Part shown: in pieces, positions 1 to 8,576 of the stretch
Layout of the letters: each line of letters begins with the position of its first letter
How positions within the stretch are numbered: position 1 is the first letter of the stretch
Origin: Streptomyces antarcticus
GTDB lineage: Bacteria > Actinomycetota > Actinomycetes > Streptomycetales > Streptomycetaceae
Assembly (NCBI RefSeq): GCF_026627255.1
Contig: NZ_JAPNLM010000037.1
Coordinates: 1 to 56,436, forward strand
Direction of reading: 5' to 3'
Length of the DNA stretch: 56,436 bases
Program-made: the position numbers and the translations under genes
The notes under the pieces: model-generated
What the model was told of the DNA's origin: nothing
The model's input: the letters and a program-made list of their open reading frames with translations, nothing else
Database searches by the model: none

Positions 1-264
1 GCGGACGGGTCTTGGAGCCAGGGCCCGGGGGGCGGGTCTCGGGGCCGGGGCCAGGGGGTCGGGCCTCGGGGCCGGGGCCCGGGGGCGGCGGACGGCGGTC
101 GGGTCTCGGGGGGCGGATCCCGGGGGCGGCGGACGGCGGTCGGGTCTCGGGGGGCGGATCCCGGGGGCGGCGGACGGCGGTCGGGTCTCGGGGGGCGGAT
201 CCCGGGGCCGACGGACGGCGGTCGGGTCTCGGGGGGCGGATCCCGGGGCCGACGGACGGGGGAC
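1..264. repeat. GC-rich tandem repeat block, 41-bp period
   Basis: The word GGGTCTCGG recurs at 101, 142, 183 and 224, an exact 41-bp period, with each copy containing GGCGGATCCCGGGG and GGACGGCGGTCGG. To the left, related shorter units start at about 7, 34 and 61 (27-bp steps), so the array looks like a short unit expanded into a longer one. It continues past the window edge or begins near it. No convincing coding frame is present in either strand up to the MFS gene that ends at 333. It lies downstream of that gene, so a role in transcript 3' ends or simple replication slippage is possible. Confidence 0.85.
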
Positions 265-332
265 GGTGGTCGGCGGTCAGCTGCCGGCGGTCAGCTGCCG
301 GCCGGCAGGCGGCAGGGGTCGGCGGGCGGCCG

Positions 333-1808
333 TCAGCGGCCGGCCGGGGCCGGGGGCCGGTCGGCGTGCAGGCGGGTCGCCACCCAGGCGCCCACCAGCG
401 CGACGCACGCCATCGGCAGGAAGACCACGACGAAGGCCCCCGGGTGCGTGGCGCCCGCGTCGGCGGCGTCCGCCACGGCGTGCGCGGCCCCGACGGAGCC
501 CCCGCCCAGCGCGGCGAACGCGGCGCCGCCCCCGGCCAGCAGGACCACGTTCGCCAGCGCGTCGGAGATCTGCAGCGCGGCGGAGTTGGACCCGGCCTCC
601 TCCGGCGCCGACAGCTTCAGCAGCAGCACGCTCGTCGAGCCGATCACCAGGCCCATGCCGAGGCAGCCCACCGCCCAGGCCAGCGCCAGCGTCCACACCG
701 GCACGGACTCGATCAGCACCGCGGGGGCGGCCGCGATGGCCACCGCCACCATGATCATCCCGCCGACCATCAGCCGTTCCCGGTACGGCGCCATCCGCCC
801 CTTGGACTGCATCCACGACCCGGCCGCCCAGGTCACCCCGCCCAGCGCGAGCGAGAACCCGGCCATCGTCGGGCTCAGCCCCCGCTGGGTGACCAGCATC
901 AGCGGTACGAAGCTCTCCGCCGCGATGAACGACCCCGCCGCCACCCCCCGCAGCAGCACCACCGACGGCAGCCCGCGCCGCGCCCGGTACGTCCCGCGCG
1001 GCAGCAGCCCCAGCACCGCGGGCACCATCAGGGCCGCGCCGGCGGCGGCCGGCAGCAGCGACAGCCACCGCAGGTCCTGGGCGGCGTACTGGAGCAGGCC
1101 CGCGCCCGCCGAGATGCCGAGGGCCAGCCGGATCCGGCGCCGGTCGAAGGCGGCGGGCCCTGCGGCGGTGTCGACGGGGCCGGAGGCCGTCCGGCGGATC
1201 GCGGGCAGCGCGACGGCCAGCGGAACGACCACGAGGGCCGGTATCCCGAGGAAGACCCACCGCCACCCGAGGTGCTCGGTCACCGTCCCGGAGGCCAGCG
1301 GGCCCACGATGGACGGCACCACCCAGCTCGCGGCGAAGGCCGCCATGATCGCGGGGCGCAGCCGCTCCTCGTACGCCCGGCTGACGACGACGTAGAGCGC
1401 GACGATGACGAGCCCCCCGCCGAAGCCCTGCACGGCCCGCCCGAGCACGAACACCCACATGGAGCCGGCCGTCCCGGAGAACACCAGCCCGGCGGCGAAG
1501 GCCCCGATGCCGACGGTGAGCGGCCGCAGCGGCCCCTGCCGGTCGGCCCACTGGCCGGACAGGACCATGCCGAAGAGGCTGGTGGTGAAGTAGGCGGAGA
1601 AGGCGAAGGCGTAGAGCGCAATCCCGTCGAGCTCGCGGGCTGCGACGGGCATGGCCGTGCCGACGGCGGTCGCCTCGAAGGCGATCAGGAAGACGACGGA
1701 GATGATCCCGATGCTGAGCGTCCGGTACGCGGGCCCCAGAATGCCGCCCGCCGGCGGGGTCGGAGCCGGGGCGGCAATCTGGGGCACACGGGGTTCAAGG
1801 GCGCTCAT
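333..1808 (-). CDS. MFS drug/metabolite exporter
   Basis: A 491-residue major facilitator protein starting at ATG 1808 (MSALEPRV). It shows many hydrophobic segments from about residue 35 to 475 and MFS signatures: GQWADRQGPLRPL, matching the loop 2-3 motif A (G-x-x-x-D-R-x-G-x-R), and VLGRAVQGFGGG, the motif C/B region of DHA-type antiporters. Length and layout fit the 12-14 TM DHA2 (EmrB/QacA) proton-coupled exporters of the cytoplasmic membrane. The substrate cannot be read from sequence. An upstream in-frame extension to 2531 exists but overlaps the next gene and reads as low-complexity shadow, so the ATG is preferred. The gene stands alone, separated by 113 bp from the upstream lipoprotein gene, and the tandem repeat block lies downstream. 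Confidence 0.85.
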   Translation of the reverse strand: MSALEPRVPQIAAPAPTPPAGGILGPAYRTLSIGIISVVFLIAFEATAVGTAMPVAARELDGIALYAFAFSAYFTTSLFGMVLSGQWADRQGPLRPLTVGIGAFAAGLVFSGTAGSMWVFVLGRAVQGFGGGLVIVALYVVVSRAYEERLRPAIMAAFAASWVVPSIVGPLASGTVTEHLGWRWVFLGIPALVVVPLAVALPAIRRTASGPVDTAAGPAAFDRRRIRLALGISAGAGLLQYAAQDLRWLSLLPAAAGAALMVPAVLGLLPRGTYRARRGLPSVVLLRGVAAGSFIAAESFVPLMLVTQRGLSPTMAGFSLALGGVTWAAGSWMQSKGRMAPYRERLMVGGMIMVAVAIAAAPAVLIESVPVWTLALAWAVGCLGMGLVIGSTSVLLLKLSAPEEAGSNSAALQISDALANVVLLAGGGAAFAALGGGSVGAAHAVADAADAGATHPGAFVVVFLPMACVALVGAWVATRLHADRPPAPAGR

Positions 1809-1921
1809 CGCCCCAGAGTAAGGGGCGTGGACAGCTTTCAGCCCTGTCAATTGGGCGGATCCCCCCTCAGCCCCCAGCCCTAGGACCGAGCTGCCACCCA
1901 ACCCGCCCGGCGCCCACGCCG

Positions 1922-2536
1922 TCAGCCGGCGGGCAGCGCCGCCGCCTGCTCGGGCAGCCCGCCGCCGTCCCGGCAGCCCAGCTCCCTGGCCAGGGCGCGG
2001 GCGGCGGAGTGCGCGATGAGGAGGTAGTCGTTCCCGAGCTCGGCCTTCCGGGAGACCCGTTCCCACTGGTCCTCGAAGGTGGTGGTGACCCTGCGGCTCC
2101 CGTCGCCCCAGACCCGGGGACTCTCGCAGTCGAAGGCGATCGCCCGGGCGTTCTCCCTGTTCGTCACCCGGACGCCCTTGCCGAGTTCGCCGTCGGGCCC
2201 GGGCCTGAGCCGGATCTCCCCGACCCGGCCGCCCGCTCCGACCTGCCCGGTCGCCAGACACACCGGTACGGGAGCCAGGTCCTCCACGGCCTGTGCCATG
2301 GCCGCGGCGCTGACGGCCTGGTCGTCGTCCGGAATCAGGTACGAGGACTGCAGCACCCGCTCCATCGCCTCCCCGGCCGCCGCGTCGAGCAGCCCGGGAC
2401 AGCCGTCCCCCGTAGCCACGATGGCCTGCTTCGCCGGGCGCCTGGGAGCCTCGGTGTCCGCACCGCACCCCGCGGTCAGGACCGCTCCCGCCACCAGCGC
2501 GCAAGCCCGCGCCACCCGCTTCCCCGACCACCCCAC
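1922..2536 (-). CDS. Putative lipoprotein of ESX-like operon
   Basis: A 204-residue protein with an N-terminal lipoprotein signal: basic GKRVARA, a hydrophobic stretch and a lipobox LTAGC near residue 24, so it should be anchored outside the membrane. The GTG start at 2536 is chosen because GGAGG lies about 8 bases upstream and puts the signal at the N terminus; the reading frame itself runs open much further. Four further cysteines (C46, C94, C138, C190 approximately) could form disulfides. It is the last gene of the operon, 35 bp after the next lipoprotein gene, which has similar size and layout, suggesting a paralogous or partner pair. I do not recognise a named domain; small DUF3558-type lipoproteins found next to actinobacterial ESX genes are the nearest comparison I can think of. 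Confidence 0.75.
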   Translation of the reverse strand: MGWSGKRVARACALVAGAVLTAGCGADTEAPRRPAKQAIVATGDGCPGLLDAAAGEAMERVLQSSYLIPDDDQAVSAAAMAQAVEDLAPVPVCLATGQVGAGGRVGEIRLRPGPDGELGKGVRVTNRENARAIAFDCESPRVWGDGSRRVTTTFEDQWERVSRKAELGNDYLLIAHSAARALARELGCRDGGGLPEQAAALPAG

Positions 2537-2571
2537 GCCTCGGCCCTCCGGCGCCCGGGGCGCGGTCGCGG

Positions 2572-3117
2572 TCACGTACCGCACTGCGTCTGCTGCTTCG
2601 CCACGTCCATGAGCTTCGTCATGAGGCCGGTGAAGTGCGGGCGCGAGGTACCCCGCTTCATGTGCTCCACGGAGCCGCTGATCATCAGTTCGAGCCCGAA
2701 AGAGTCCTGCGCGCCCTGGCAGGTGAAGGTGACGAATGCCCCGGTGTCCCACACGTAGCCCCTGTCGCCCAGGGGCAACGGGTCCGGGGCGGGCTGGCCC
2801 GGGTCGGGCTGGAAGAAGAAGCTCTCCCCGAGAGGCTGTCGCCGGATCGCGACGCTCACCCGGTGTTCGCCGTCGACGACGACCTCGCACGACGCCTCGC
2901 GCCGCGTCGCGGTCAGCCGTGCGTCGATCGGCGACATCTCCTTGACGGTCTTCCCGGGCCCCATCAGCGGCTCCAGGTCCGACCGGGTGAACGCGCCGAA
3001 GCACGTGCGTTCGGGCAGGTACGAGGAAGCCGCCGGCTCCTCCCCCGAGCAGCCCGCCAGTACCGTGGCCGCGACCAGCACGGCCCCGGCCGCGCGAAGG
3101 ACCCGGGCGCACCCCAT
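2572..3117 (-). CDS. Putative lipoprotein of ESX-like operon
   Basis: A 181-residue secreted lipoprotein: N-terminal VLRAAGAVLVAATVLAGC is a clean signal with lipobox LAGC at about residue 22. The mature part has paired cysteines (ERTCFGAF, REASCEVV, VTFTCQGA, QTQCGT), consistent with two disulfides in an extracytoplasmic domain. The ATG at 3117 overlaps the stop of the upstream 761-residue gene as TGATG, so translation is probably coupled; a GTG one codon earlier (3120) is equally in frame. The Cys-x-x-F-x-x-x-D-L-x-x-L-x-G pattern near the mature N terminus recalls DUF3558 lipoproteins of actinobacteria, but this is by eye. Likely role: cell-surface partner of the ESX-like products encoded upstream. 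Confidence 0.8.
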   Translation of the reverse strand: MGCARVLRAAGAVLVAATVLAGCSGEEPAASSYLPERTCFGAFTRSDLEPLMGPGKTVKEMSPIDARLTATRREASCEVVVDGEHRVSVAIRRQPLGESFFFQPDPGQPAPDPLPLGDRGYVWDTGAFVTFTCQGAQDSFGLELMISGSVEHMKRGTSRPHFTGLMTKLMDVAKQQTQCGT

Positions 3118-5402
3118 CACTTGCCTCCGTTCGACGTGGCGATTTGACCACGGCCGACCGCGTGGCCGTTCGCCGTCTCGGACGAGGCCACACCGGCCAG
3201 GGCGTCGATGCTCCGCTGGTTCATACCGGTTCCCTCAGCGGCCTTGCGCACCGACTCGGCCGCGGAAACACCTGCCTGCTTCTGCGCGTTCGTGTAGTCG
3301 ATCACGGCCTTGTCATCGGCTTCGTCGTTCTCCTTCGCCTGGTCCTTCTTGGCTCCCTCGACCACGCTCTCCGTGATGTCCTCCTGGAGCCATTCCAGGA
3401 CGTCCCCGGCCAACGGAACCAGTTCGAGGTATTTTCCACCCGCGGCACTGATCCCGCGGTTGATCCACTTCGCGTTTTCCTCGACGCCCTTGACGTATTC
3501 CTCCGCCTTGTGGCCGTTCTCCGCGAACGAACCCTCGGCCCTCGCCTCCGACAGGATGCCCGCGATCTGGCCGCCGGGGTGCACCACGGTCTTGATCGCC
3601 GCGTCCAGTTGCTCGTACTCGTTGCGGTGCTCGAAGACGTCGTTGATGAGCATCGTCGTGTAGGTCCGCTGGGAGGTGGTGATGGCGCCGTAGGCGTCCG
3701 GGTCCTGGGCGACCGCGCTGATGAAGTCCGCCATGGTCTTCTTGTCGAACACGGCCCGTTCTCCGTTGGCCTTTATCATGTGGCTCGCGTCGTCGGCCGA
3801 TGCCTGGATGTCCGGCGCGTACTCCGCCGCCATCTGGCCGAAGTGACCGGAGAGTCCCTTCAGCGGCCCGTCGGGCTCGCCCGGCTTCGCCGCCACGAGT
3901 TCCGGCTTGTCGCCGACCTTCTCGACGACCCGTTCCATGACGGATGCCATCTCCTTGGTGTGCGCCACGGGAGGGGAGTCCTCGTCTCCGGGGCCGCGGT
4001 GGGAGACGGCGGCCATGAGCGCGTCGCCGACGGCCTGCTGGGCCGGGTGCAGGTCCCCGGTCCTGGTGATGTCGAAGCTGTCCATGTGGGGCTTCTTGTC
4101 GAGCACGTAGTCGACCATGCCCTGATCCTCGCCGTGCTTCCCGCCGACCGCCTTGTCGTCCTTGGTGACGATGCCGTCGTGGTTGCTGTCCTCGCGGACC
4201 GGCTCGTTGAAGAAGGCCGTCGCCGCGTCCGGGTTGTTGACGAGGGCCTCCATGAGCCCCGTCAGCGGGTAGAAGCCGCGGTCGCCGCCCTCGCCCTGAT
4301 TGAGCGCCATGTCCATGCTCATGGGGGTGGTGTACTCCCACGCCTGCGGGTTCTTGCGGTCCATGGCGATCATGTCCCGCCCGACCGAGGTCAGGAACTC
4401 CGTGTCGTACTTCCCCTCGCGCAGCAGCGCGCCGAGCGCCTGGTAGCCGTAGATCTTCGTCACTCCGCCGGTGACGTCCATCTCCTTGCGGCCGGCCTTC
4501 ATCAGTCCGGTCGTCCAGGCGGCGTCGAGGTGGTGGGGGATGTCCTTGTGCGTGGCCAGGCCGAGCAGGGCGCCCATGTCGCTCTGGATGTTCGCCACCA
4601 TCAGCGCGCGGTCCCGGCCGATCGGGCCGAGGCCCGTCGCGTCGAGCGACATCTTCGAGTACATCTCCAAGGTGCCCTCGGGACCGATGGTCCGGTAGAA
4701 GCCCGTCGCGAACTCCGGGTCCTCCCGGTTGTCGTCGAGCAGGTCCTCCAGTTCGCGCAGCGCCTCGACGTTGCGGGCCGTGCCGCCCTCGCCGGTGACC
4801 TTCTTCATCAGGTCTGCGGCCCGCGCCGCCTGCTCGGCGTCCAGGGTGGTGAACGCGGGTCCGCTGAAGTCGTGCTGGTCCCCCGCGTTCGCCCGCAGGA
4901 CGCGGCAGAGCGAGTCGTCGGCGTCCGCCGCGTCCTCGACCGCCCGGTTGATGCGGGCCTGCCAGGCGTCGCGGTTCGTGCGCAGCGACTGCTGGTAGTC
5001 GGGGTCGTGCCGCGCGGCGTTCCGCTCTCCCTCGGTGGCGAGCGGCAGGGCCGTCACGCGGCCGGTCGCGTCCACCTGGAAGCCGGCCGCCGGAGCCTCC
5101 GCGACGAGCCTCTTCAGCTGGTCCTGCGCGGCTTTGAAGGTGGCATGGGCGTCGGCTAGGACGCCGTGCATGCCCGTGGCCTCCTTGGCCGCGTCCTCGA
5201 ACTCCTTGGCCGTCTTGGTGACGAACTCCCGCGCCACACCGGCGGTGACCCCGCTCCACTGGGCTTTGTCGGCCTTCGCCTTCAGGCCGTTGCGTGCCCC
5301 TTCGGCCATCTCATGCAGCTTGCCCGCCATGGCCTTCCAGTCGGTCACGGCGGCCTGAAGCTGCGCCAGCGGCGCGTTCATCACGTTCTCGTACGTCAGC
5401 AC
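3117..5402 (-). CDS. Large WXG-domain protein (DUF6571-like)
   Basis: A 761-residue, mostly helical, Asp/Glu/Ala-rich protein without signal peptide. Residues 1-105 look like an ESX/WXG100-type helical hairpin, with W49-S50-G51 (AQWSGV) at the turn between two amphipathic helices. The remainder is long and polar, resembling the C-terminal domains of actinobacterial DUF6571-type proteins. A DSNHDGIVTKDD stretch at 405-416 has the D-x-N-x-D-G spacing of a Ca-binding EF-hand loop. The start is GTG 5402, 8 bp after the preceding stop; an internal ATG at codon 8 is an alternative. It probably depends on a type VII secretion machine for export, but no secretion motif is certain. Function unknown. 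Confidence 0.8.
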   Translation of the reverse strand: MLTYENVMNAPLAQLQAAVTDWKAMAGKLHEMAEGARNGLKAKADKAQWSGVTAGVAREFVTKTAKEFEDAAKEATGMHGVLADAHATFKAAQDQLKRLVAEAPAAGFQVDATGRVTALPLATEGERNAARHDPDYQQSLRTNRDAWQARINRAVEDAADADDSLCRVLRANAGDQHDFSGPAFTTLDAEQAARAADLMKKVTGEGGTARNVEALRELEDLLDDNREDPEFATGFYRTIGPEGTLEMYSKMSLDATGLGPIGRDRALMVANIQSDMGALLGLATHKDIPHHLDAAWTTGLMKAGRKEMDVTGGVTKIYGYQALGALLREGKYDTEFLTSVGRDMIAMDRKNPQAWEYTTPMSMDMALNQGEGGDRGFYPLTGLMEALVNNPDAATAFFNEPVREDSNHDGIVTKDDKAVGGKHGEDQGMVDYVLDKKPHMDSFDITRTGDLHPAQQAVGDALMAAVSHRGPGDEDSPPVAHTKEMASVMERVVEKVGDKPELVAAKPGEPDGPLKGLSGHFGQMAAEYAPDIQASADDASHMIKANGERAVFDKKTMADFISAVAQDPDAYGAITTSQRTYTTMLINDVFEHRNEYEQLDAAIKTVVHPGGQIAGILSEARAEGSFAENGHKAEEYVKGVEENAKWINRGISAAGGKYLELVPLAGDVLEWLQEDITESVVEGAKKDQAKENDEADDKAVIDYTNAQKQAGVSAAESVRKAAEGTGMNQRSIDALAGVASSETANGHAVGRGQIATSNGGK

Positions 5403-5410
5403 GGGGGCGC

Positions 5411-5836
5411 CTACTTGAGGTAGCTGTCGAGGGCGGACGTGGTGAAGTCGGCGCGGAGCTGCTGCTCGTCCTTGGCGTGCGAGGAGAGCGAGTAGTTCAG
5501 GCCGTTGGAGATGTTCGCGCAGGCGGCCACGAGGGTCTTGACCTGGCTCTCCCAGGTGGTCTGCGCCTTGGACAGGGCCGCCCCGCTCGCGAAGTTCTCC
5601 TTCGTGAGCGCACCCGCGGCCTCGGTGGTGGCGGTGGCCGCGTGCTTTCCGTCGGTCTGCAGGCGCGCGTGCAGCTTGTAGGCCTCGGAGCCGATGGCGC
5701 CGATGTGGTCCTGGTTGAGTTCAAGGTCCCCGCCGCCACCACCACCGCCGGGCTCGGGGGCCACCTGGTTGAGCCGCATGGCGACCTGGGCGGTGGCCGT
5801 GGCGCGCGCCGCCGACCATTCCTCGTCGAACGACAT
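5411..5836 (-). CDS. Small WXG100-like ESX protein
   Basis: A 141-residue protein from ATG 5836, helical in character, with a run of seven glycines at residues 31-37 separating a short N-terminal helix from a likely helix-turn-helix hairpin (about residues 45-141). A single W near residue 96 (TTWESQV) lies in the hairpin, but a canonical WXG is not present. Size and composition resemble EsxA/EspC-type substrates or chaperone-like partners rather than enzymes. It sits between the mycosin gene and the 761-residue WXG protein in the same operon, 31 bp from the former and 8 bp from the latter, so a heterodimer with the N-terminal domain of the large protein is plausible. That is inference. Confidence 0.75.
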   Translation of the reverse strand: MSFDEEWSAARATATAQVAMRLNQVAPEPGGGGGGGDLELNQDHIGAIGSEAYKLHARLQTDGKHAATATTEAAGALTKENFASGAALSKAQTTWESQVKTLVAACANISNGLNYSLSSHAKDEQQLRADFTTSALDSYLK

Positions 5837-5867
5837 CCCGTGAACTCCCTCTGAAGGTGCGGTCCGG

Positions 5868-7052
5868 TCAGCGGTTACTGCGGCGTACGACCACGGCTGT
5901 GACGGCGCCGCCGATCAGCAGGCAGGCACCCAGCCCGATGCCGAGCCAGGGCAGAAGGCTGCCATCTTTCTCCGCCGCCTCGGCGCGGGGCGCCGGCGAC
6001 TCCGCCGCCTTGCCGTCCGGGGAGGCCCCGGGCGCCGGCGACTTGGCCGCCGCGTCGGCGGCGGCGAGGTCGGGCAACGGGAACACGTCGGCGGGACCGG
6101 GGTCGCCCGGCGTGGGCAGCGCGATGCGGGGCCGGACGACGCCGTAGCCGACGTAGTCGTTGCGCTCGGCACCGTCGGTGGGCTTGCCAGCGGTGTTCAA
6201 CAGGACGCGGAGCACCTGGTTGTTGGTCCAGTCCGGATGCGCGGCCCAGAGCAGGGCGGCGGAGGCGGAGGCGAGGGCCGAGGCGTCACTGGTGCCGTGA
6301 TTCTTACAGACCCCTGACTTACTCGTGCAAGCCGTGACAATGTCGATTCCCGGGGCTGAAAGGTCCACCTGCGGACCGTGCTGCGACTCGGCCGTCGCCT
6401 TCCCGTCCGCACTGACCGCACCGACCCCGACCACTCCGGGGGTCGCGGCGGGGTAGAGCGTCGCATTGGTGGTGTCGCCACTATTGCCGACGCCAGCAAA
6501 GATCAGCTTCCCCTTGGACAGTGCGTACTTCACGGCAGCCGCCCGTTCGCGATCTTCCTCGGGCTTGGCACCCATCGCCATGGAAATATTGATAATCTTG
6601 GCGTCGCTATCTGCCGCGTACCGAATGCCCGCGACGATGTAGGGGGTCGTCGCTCCCTCCATAATGTCAGGTACGCGGATCGGAAGAACCTTGACGCCAG
6701 GCGCGAGCCCGTAAGCGCCATCGCCCGTCGGGTGCTTTCCCGTACCGGCGATGATTGCAGCCATGGTGGTGCCGTGACCGTGGTAGTCATTGCCTTTGTC
6801 CCCTGGGGCGTCACCGACAGGAAAAACAGCGCCGGGGAGAACTTGCCCTTCGAGTTCAGGAATGCGATTGACGCCGGTATCGATCACCGCGACGGTGACC
6901 CCTTTGCCCGTGCTGATCTTCCACAAGTCATCGGCCTTCATAGCCTCGAGATGCCACTGCTGTGAACGAATCGTGTCCGCGTAAGCCGGGGTCGCCGCGA
7001 CCCCGGCCAGCAGAAGACCCACGAGGGCCGAGGTCGCCTTGCGCATGCGCAT
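5868..7052 (-). CDS. mycP: Type VII secretion-associated serine protease mycosin
   Basis: A 394-residue subtilisin-family (S8) protease. From the ATG at 7052 it has a signal peptide (MRMRKATSALV...ATPAYA), then the catalytic triad Asp58 (VAVIDTGVN), His93 (YHGHGTTMA), Ser255 (NHGTSDASA), the oxyanion Asn190 (GVGNSGD), and a C-terminal transmembrane helix followed by VVVRRSNR. This layout, plus a Cys pair before the active serine (TACTSKSGVCKN), is that of mycosins, which are membrane-anchored on the outer face and process or stabilise ESX secretion systems. A GTG at 7073 directly after the upstream stop would add seven residues. By eye its middle part is lower in GC than its neighbours. No other ESX core component is encoded nearby. 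Confidence 0.9.
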   Translation of the reverse strand: MRMRKATSALVGLLLAGVAATPAYADTIRSQQWHLEAMKADDLWKISTGKGVTVAVIDTGVNRIPELEGQVLPGAVFPVGDAPGDKGNDYHGHGTTMAAIIAGTGKHPTGDGAYGLAPGVKVLPIRVPDIMEGATTPYIVAGIRYAADSDAKIINISMAMGAKPEEDRERAAAVKYALSKGKLIFAGVGNSGDTTNATLYPAATPGVVGVGAVSADGKATAESQHGPQVDLSAPGIDIVTACTSKSGVCKNHGTSDASALASASAALLWAAHPDWTNNQVLRVLLNTAGKPTDGAERNDYVGYGVVRPRIALPTPGDPGPADVFPLPDLAAADAAAKSPAPGASPDGKAAESPAPRAEAAEKDGSLLPWLGIGLGACLLIGGAVTAVVVRRSNR

Positions 7053-7073
7053 CCCGTACAACGTCCGATCCAC

Positions 7074-8576
7074 TCAGTCGATCACCGGCGGGACAACACG
7101 ACGGTTGCCCTGCCAGGTCTCTTCGTCCTCAGCCAGGTAGTCGGGGCGTTCGCCCGCCTGGTCTTCGCCTCGCCTGCCCGCAGTCCGCGCACCGGCACCC
7201 GCATGGCCCACAACGCCCGAACCCGTGCCGCCATTGGCGTTCCGTACGAGGCCTGAACCGCCCGGTGTGAACGGTTGCCCGCCCGTTGTCGGACGCCCGG
7301 CCGCACCCGCCTGACGTCCTCCGACGACGCCACCCTGTTCCATGGCCAGTCGGCGACCCGCCGCGGAGCCTGCTGCGGCGCCGTGGCCGCCGCCGAGCCC
7401 TCCGCCCATGCCGCCACCCATTCCGCCCATGCCACGGCCTGCCTGCGCCCCTTCGGCGCCGATGACCGTGCCGCGGGGGATGCCCGCGCCGGGACCGCCG
7501 GACGCCACCGGCCGGCCGCCGACGATCCCGCTGTCACGCGGACGCATCCCGGGGAAGCCACCGACGCCGCCAACCCTGCCGCCGACACCGCCGGGTCCGC
7601 TCACGCCGGGCAGGCTGACCCCGCCGAAGCCGCCGGGTCCGATACCGCCGCCACCGCGCGCCTTCACACCGCCGACCGACGGCAGAGTAAGCGGCGGAAT
7701 CATCCCAATAGGGTGGATACCGCCACCGCCCGGTCCGCCGGGCAGCGGTCCGCCGGGGGTGCCCGCAGTGGCCGAGGGCAGCGTAGTCGGCGGAAGGGTC
7801 GCGACGTGGTCCAGGTTCACGTTGACGTGACGGTCCGGTGACTGCACTACCGCATCAGGGCCCGTCGTGGGCTGCAGAACACTGTTCGGCTGTGTGTGGT
7901 GGCCAGGAGTACCGCCCAGATCACCGACGGCCGCTATCCCATCGCGCCTCTGCGGCCGAGAAGAAGCATCGGCCGTACCCGCGCGGCCAGGTCCTGCGCC
8001 CGCCGCGTCACCGTCTCGCGCCAAATCACCTATCCCGTCGACGCCTTTCGGCACGAGCACATCCGGCGGAGGCGGGAAGGTAGGAGCCACCGCTTTGTTC
8101 ATCTCCGTCGACGACAGCTCATACGCCTCGGCCAGCTTCTTCATCAGCTGCACGGCCTCGGTGTGGTCCGAGTTCAGCTTCGACTGTGCCTGCGGGCCGA
8201 TCGTCCGCGAGTCCGGGTCGTTGCGGAACTTGCGGGCCGCCTCCAGGTTCGCCGCCGCGTCCGTGTCGTAGGCCGGCATGGACTGCGCCTCGTACATCTT
8301 CTGGACGGCTTGCGTCATCCAGTGCGAGCCGTGGGCGCTGTAATCGCTCAACCGCAGCGTCGCGTTGTGCGCACGGCGGACCCACTCTTGGAAGGCGACG
8401 GCTCCTTCGCCCTCCCAGCCGGTCACCTGGTGCTTCCTGAGCTTCTCCGCGATCTGGGCGATGTCCGCGGCAGCCTTCTTGAGCTGCTCGGCCCGCGCCT
8501 TGACCCTGTTCGGGTCCAGCGCGTCACTCATCGCCTTGAGCTGCTGGTGCGTGAACGCCTCGAAATCCGTCGCCAT
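7074..8576 (-). CDS. WXG/PPE-like protein with Gly-rich tail
   Basis: A 500-residue protein. Residues 1-165 form a helical domain with W54-E55-G56 (TGWEGEGAVAF) and spacing reminiscent of ESX/PPE-type proteins. From about 175 to 470 the chain is Pro/Gly-rich, with GGMGGGMGGG-type runs and likely disorder, and it ends with an acidic YLAEDEETW stretch. A Y-x-x-x-[DE] motif (YLAED) near the C terminus is a candidate type VII export signal, although it is normally placed just after the helical hairpin. The ATG at 8576 overlaps the upstream stop by one base (TGATG), so the two are coupled. Together with its 167-residue partner it may form the PE/PPE- or Esx-like pair of this operon. Specific function unknown. 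Confidence 0.8.
   Translation of the reverse strand: MATDFEAFTHQQLKAMSDALDPNRVKARAEQLKKAAADIAQIAEKLRKHQVTGWEGEGAVAFQEWVRRAHNATLRLSDYSAHGSHWMTQAVQKMYEAQSMPAYDTDAAANLEAARKFRNDPDSRTIGPQAQSKLNSDHTEAVQLMKKLAEAYELSSTEMNKAVAPTFPPPPDVLVPKGVDGIGDLARDGDAAGAGPGRAGTADASSRPQRRDGIAAVGDLGGTPGHHTQPNSVLQPTTGPDAVVQSPDRHVNVNLDHVATLPPTTLPSATAGTPGGPLPGGPGGGGIHPIGMIPPLTLPSVGGVKARGGGGIGPGGFGGVSLPGVSGPGGVGGRVGGVGGFPGMRPRDSGIVGGRPVASGGPGAGIPRGTVIGAEGAQAGRGMGGMGGGMGGGLGGGHGAAAGSAAGRRLAMEQGGVVGGRQAGAAGRPTTGGQPFTPGGSGLVRNANGGTGSGVVGHAGAGARTAGRRGEDQAGERPDYLAEDEETWQGNRRVVPPVID

Noticed and set aside
12..1883. Plus-strand 623-codon frame opposite the MFS gene
   Set aside because: Arg/Gly/Pro low-complexity translation antisense to a clear membrane protein; high-GC shadow.
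3144..5159. Plus-strand 671-codon frame opposite the WXG protein
   Set aside because: Third-position GC artefact; composition is R/V/H/G-rich with no domains.
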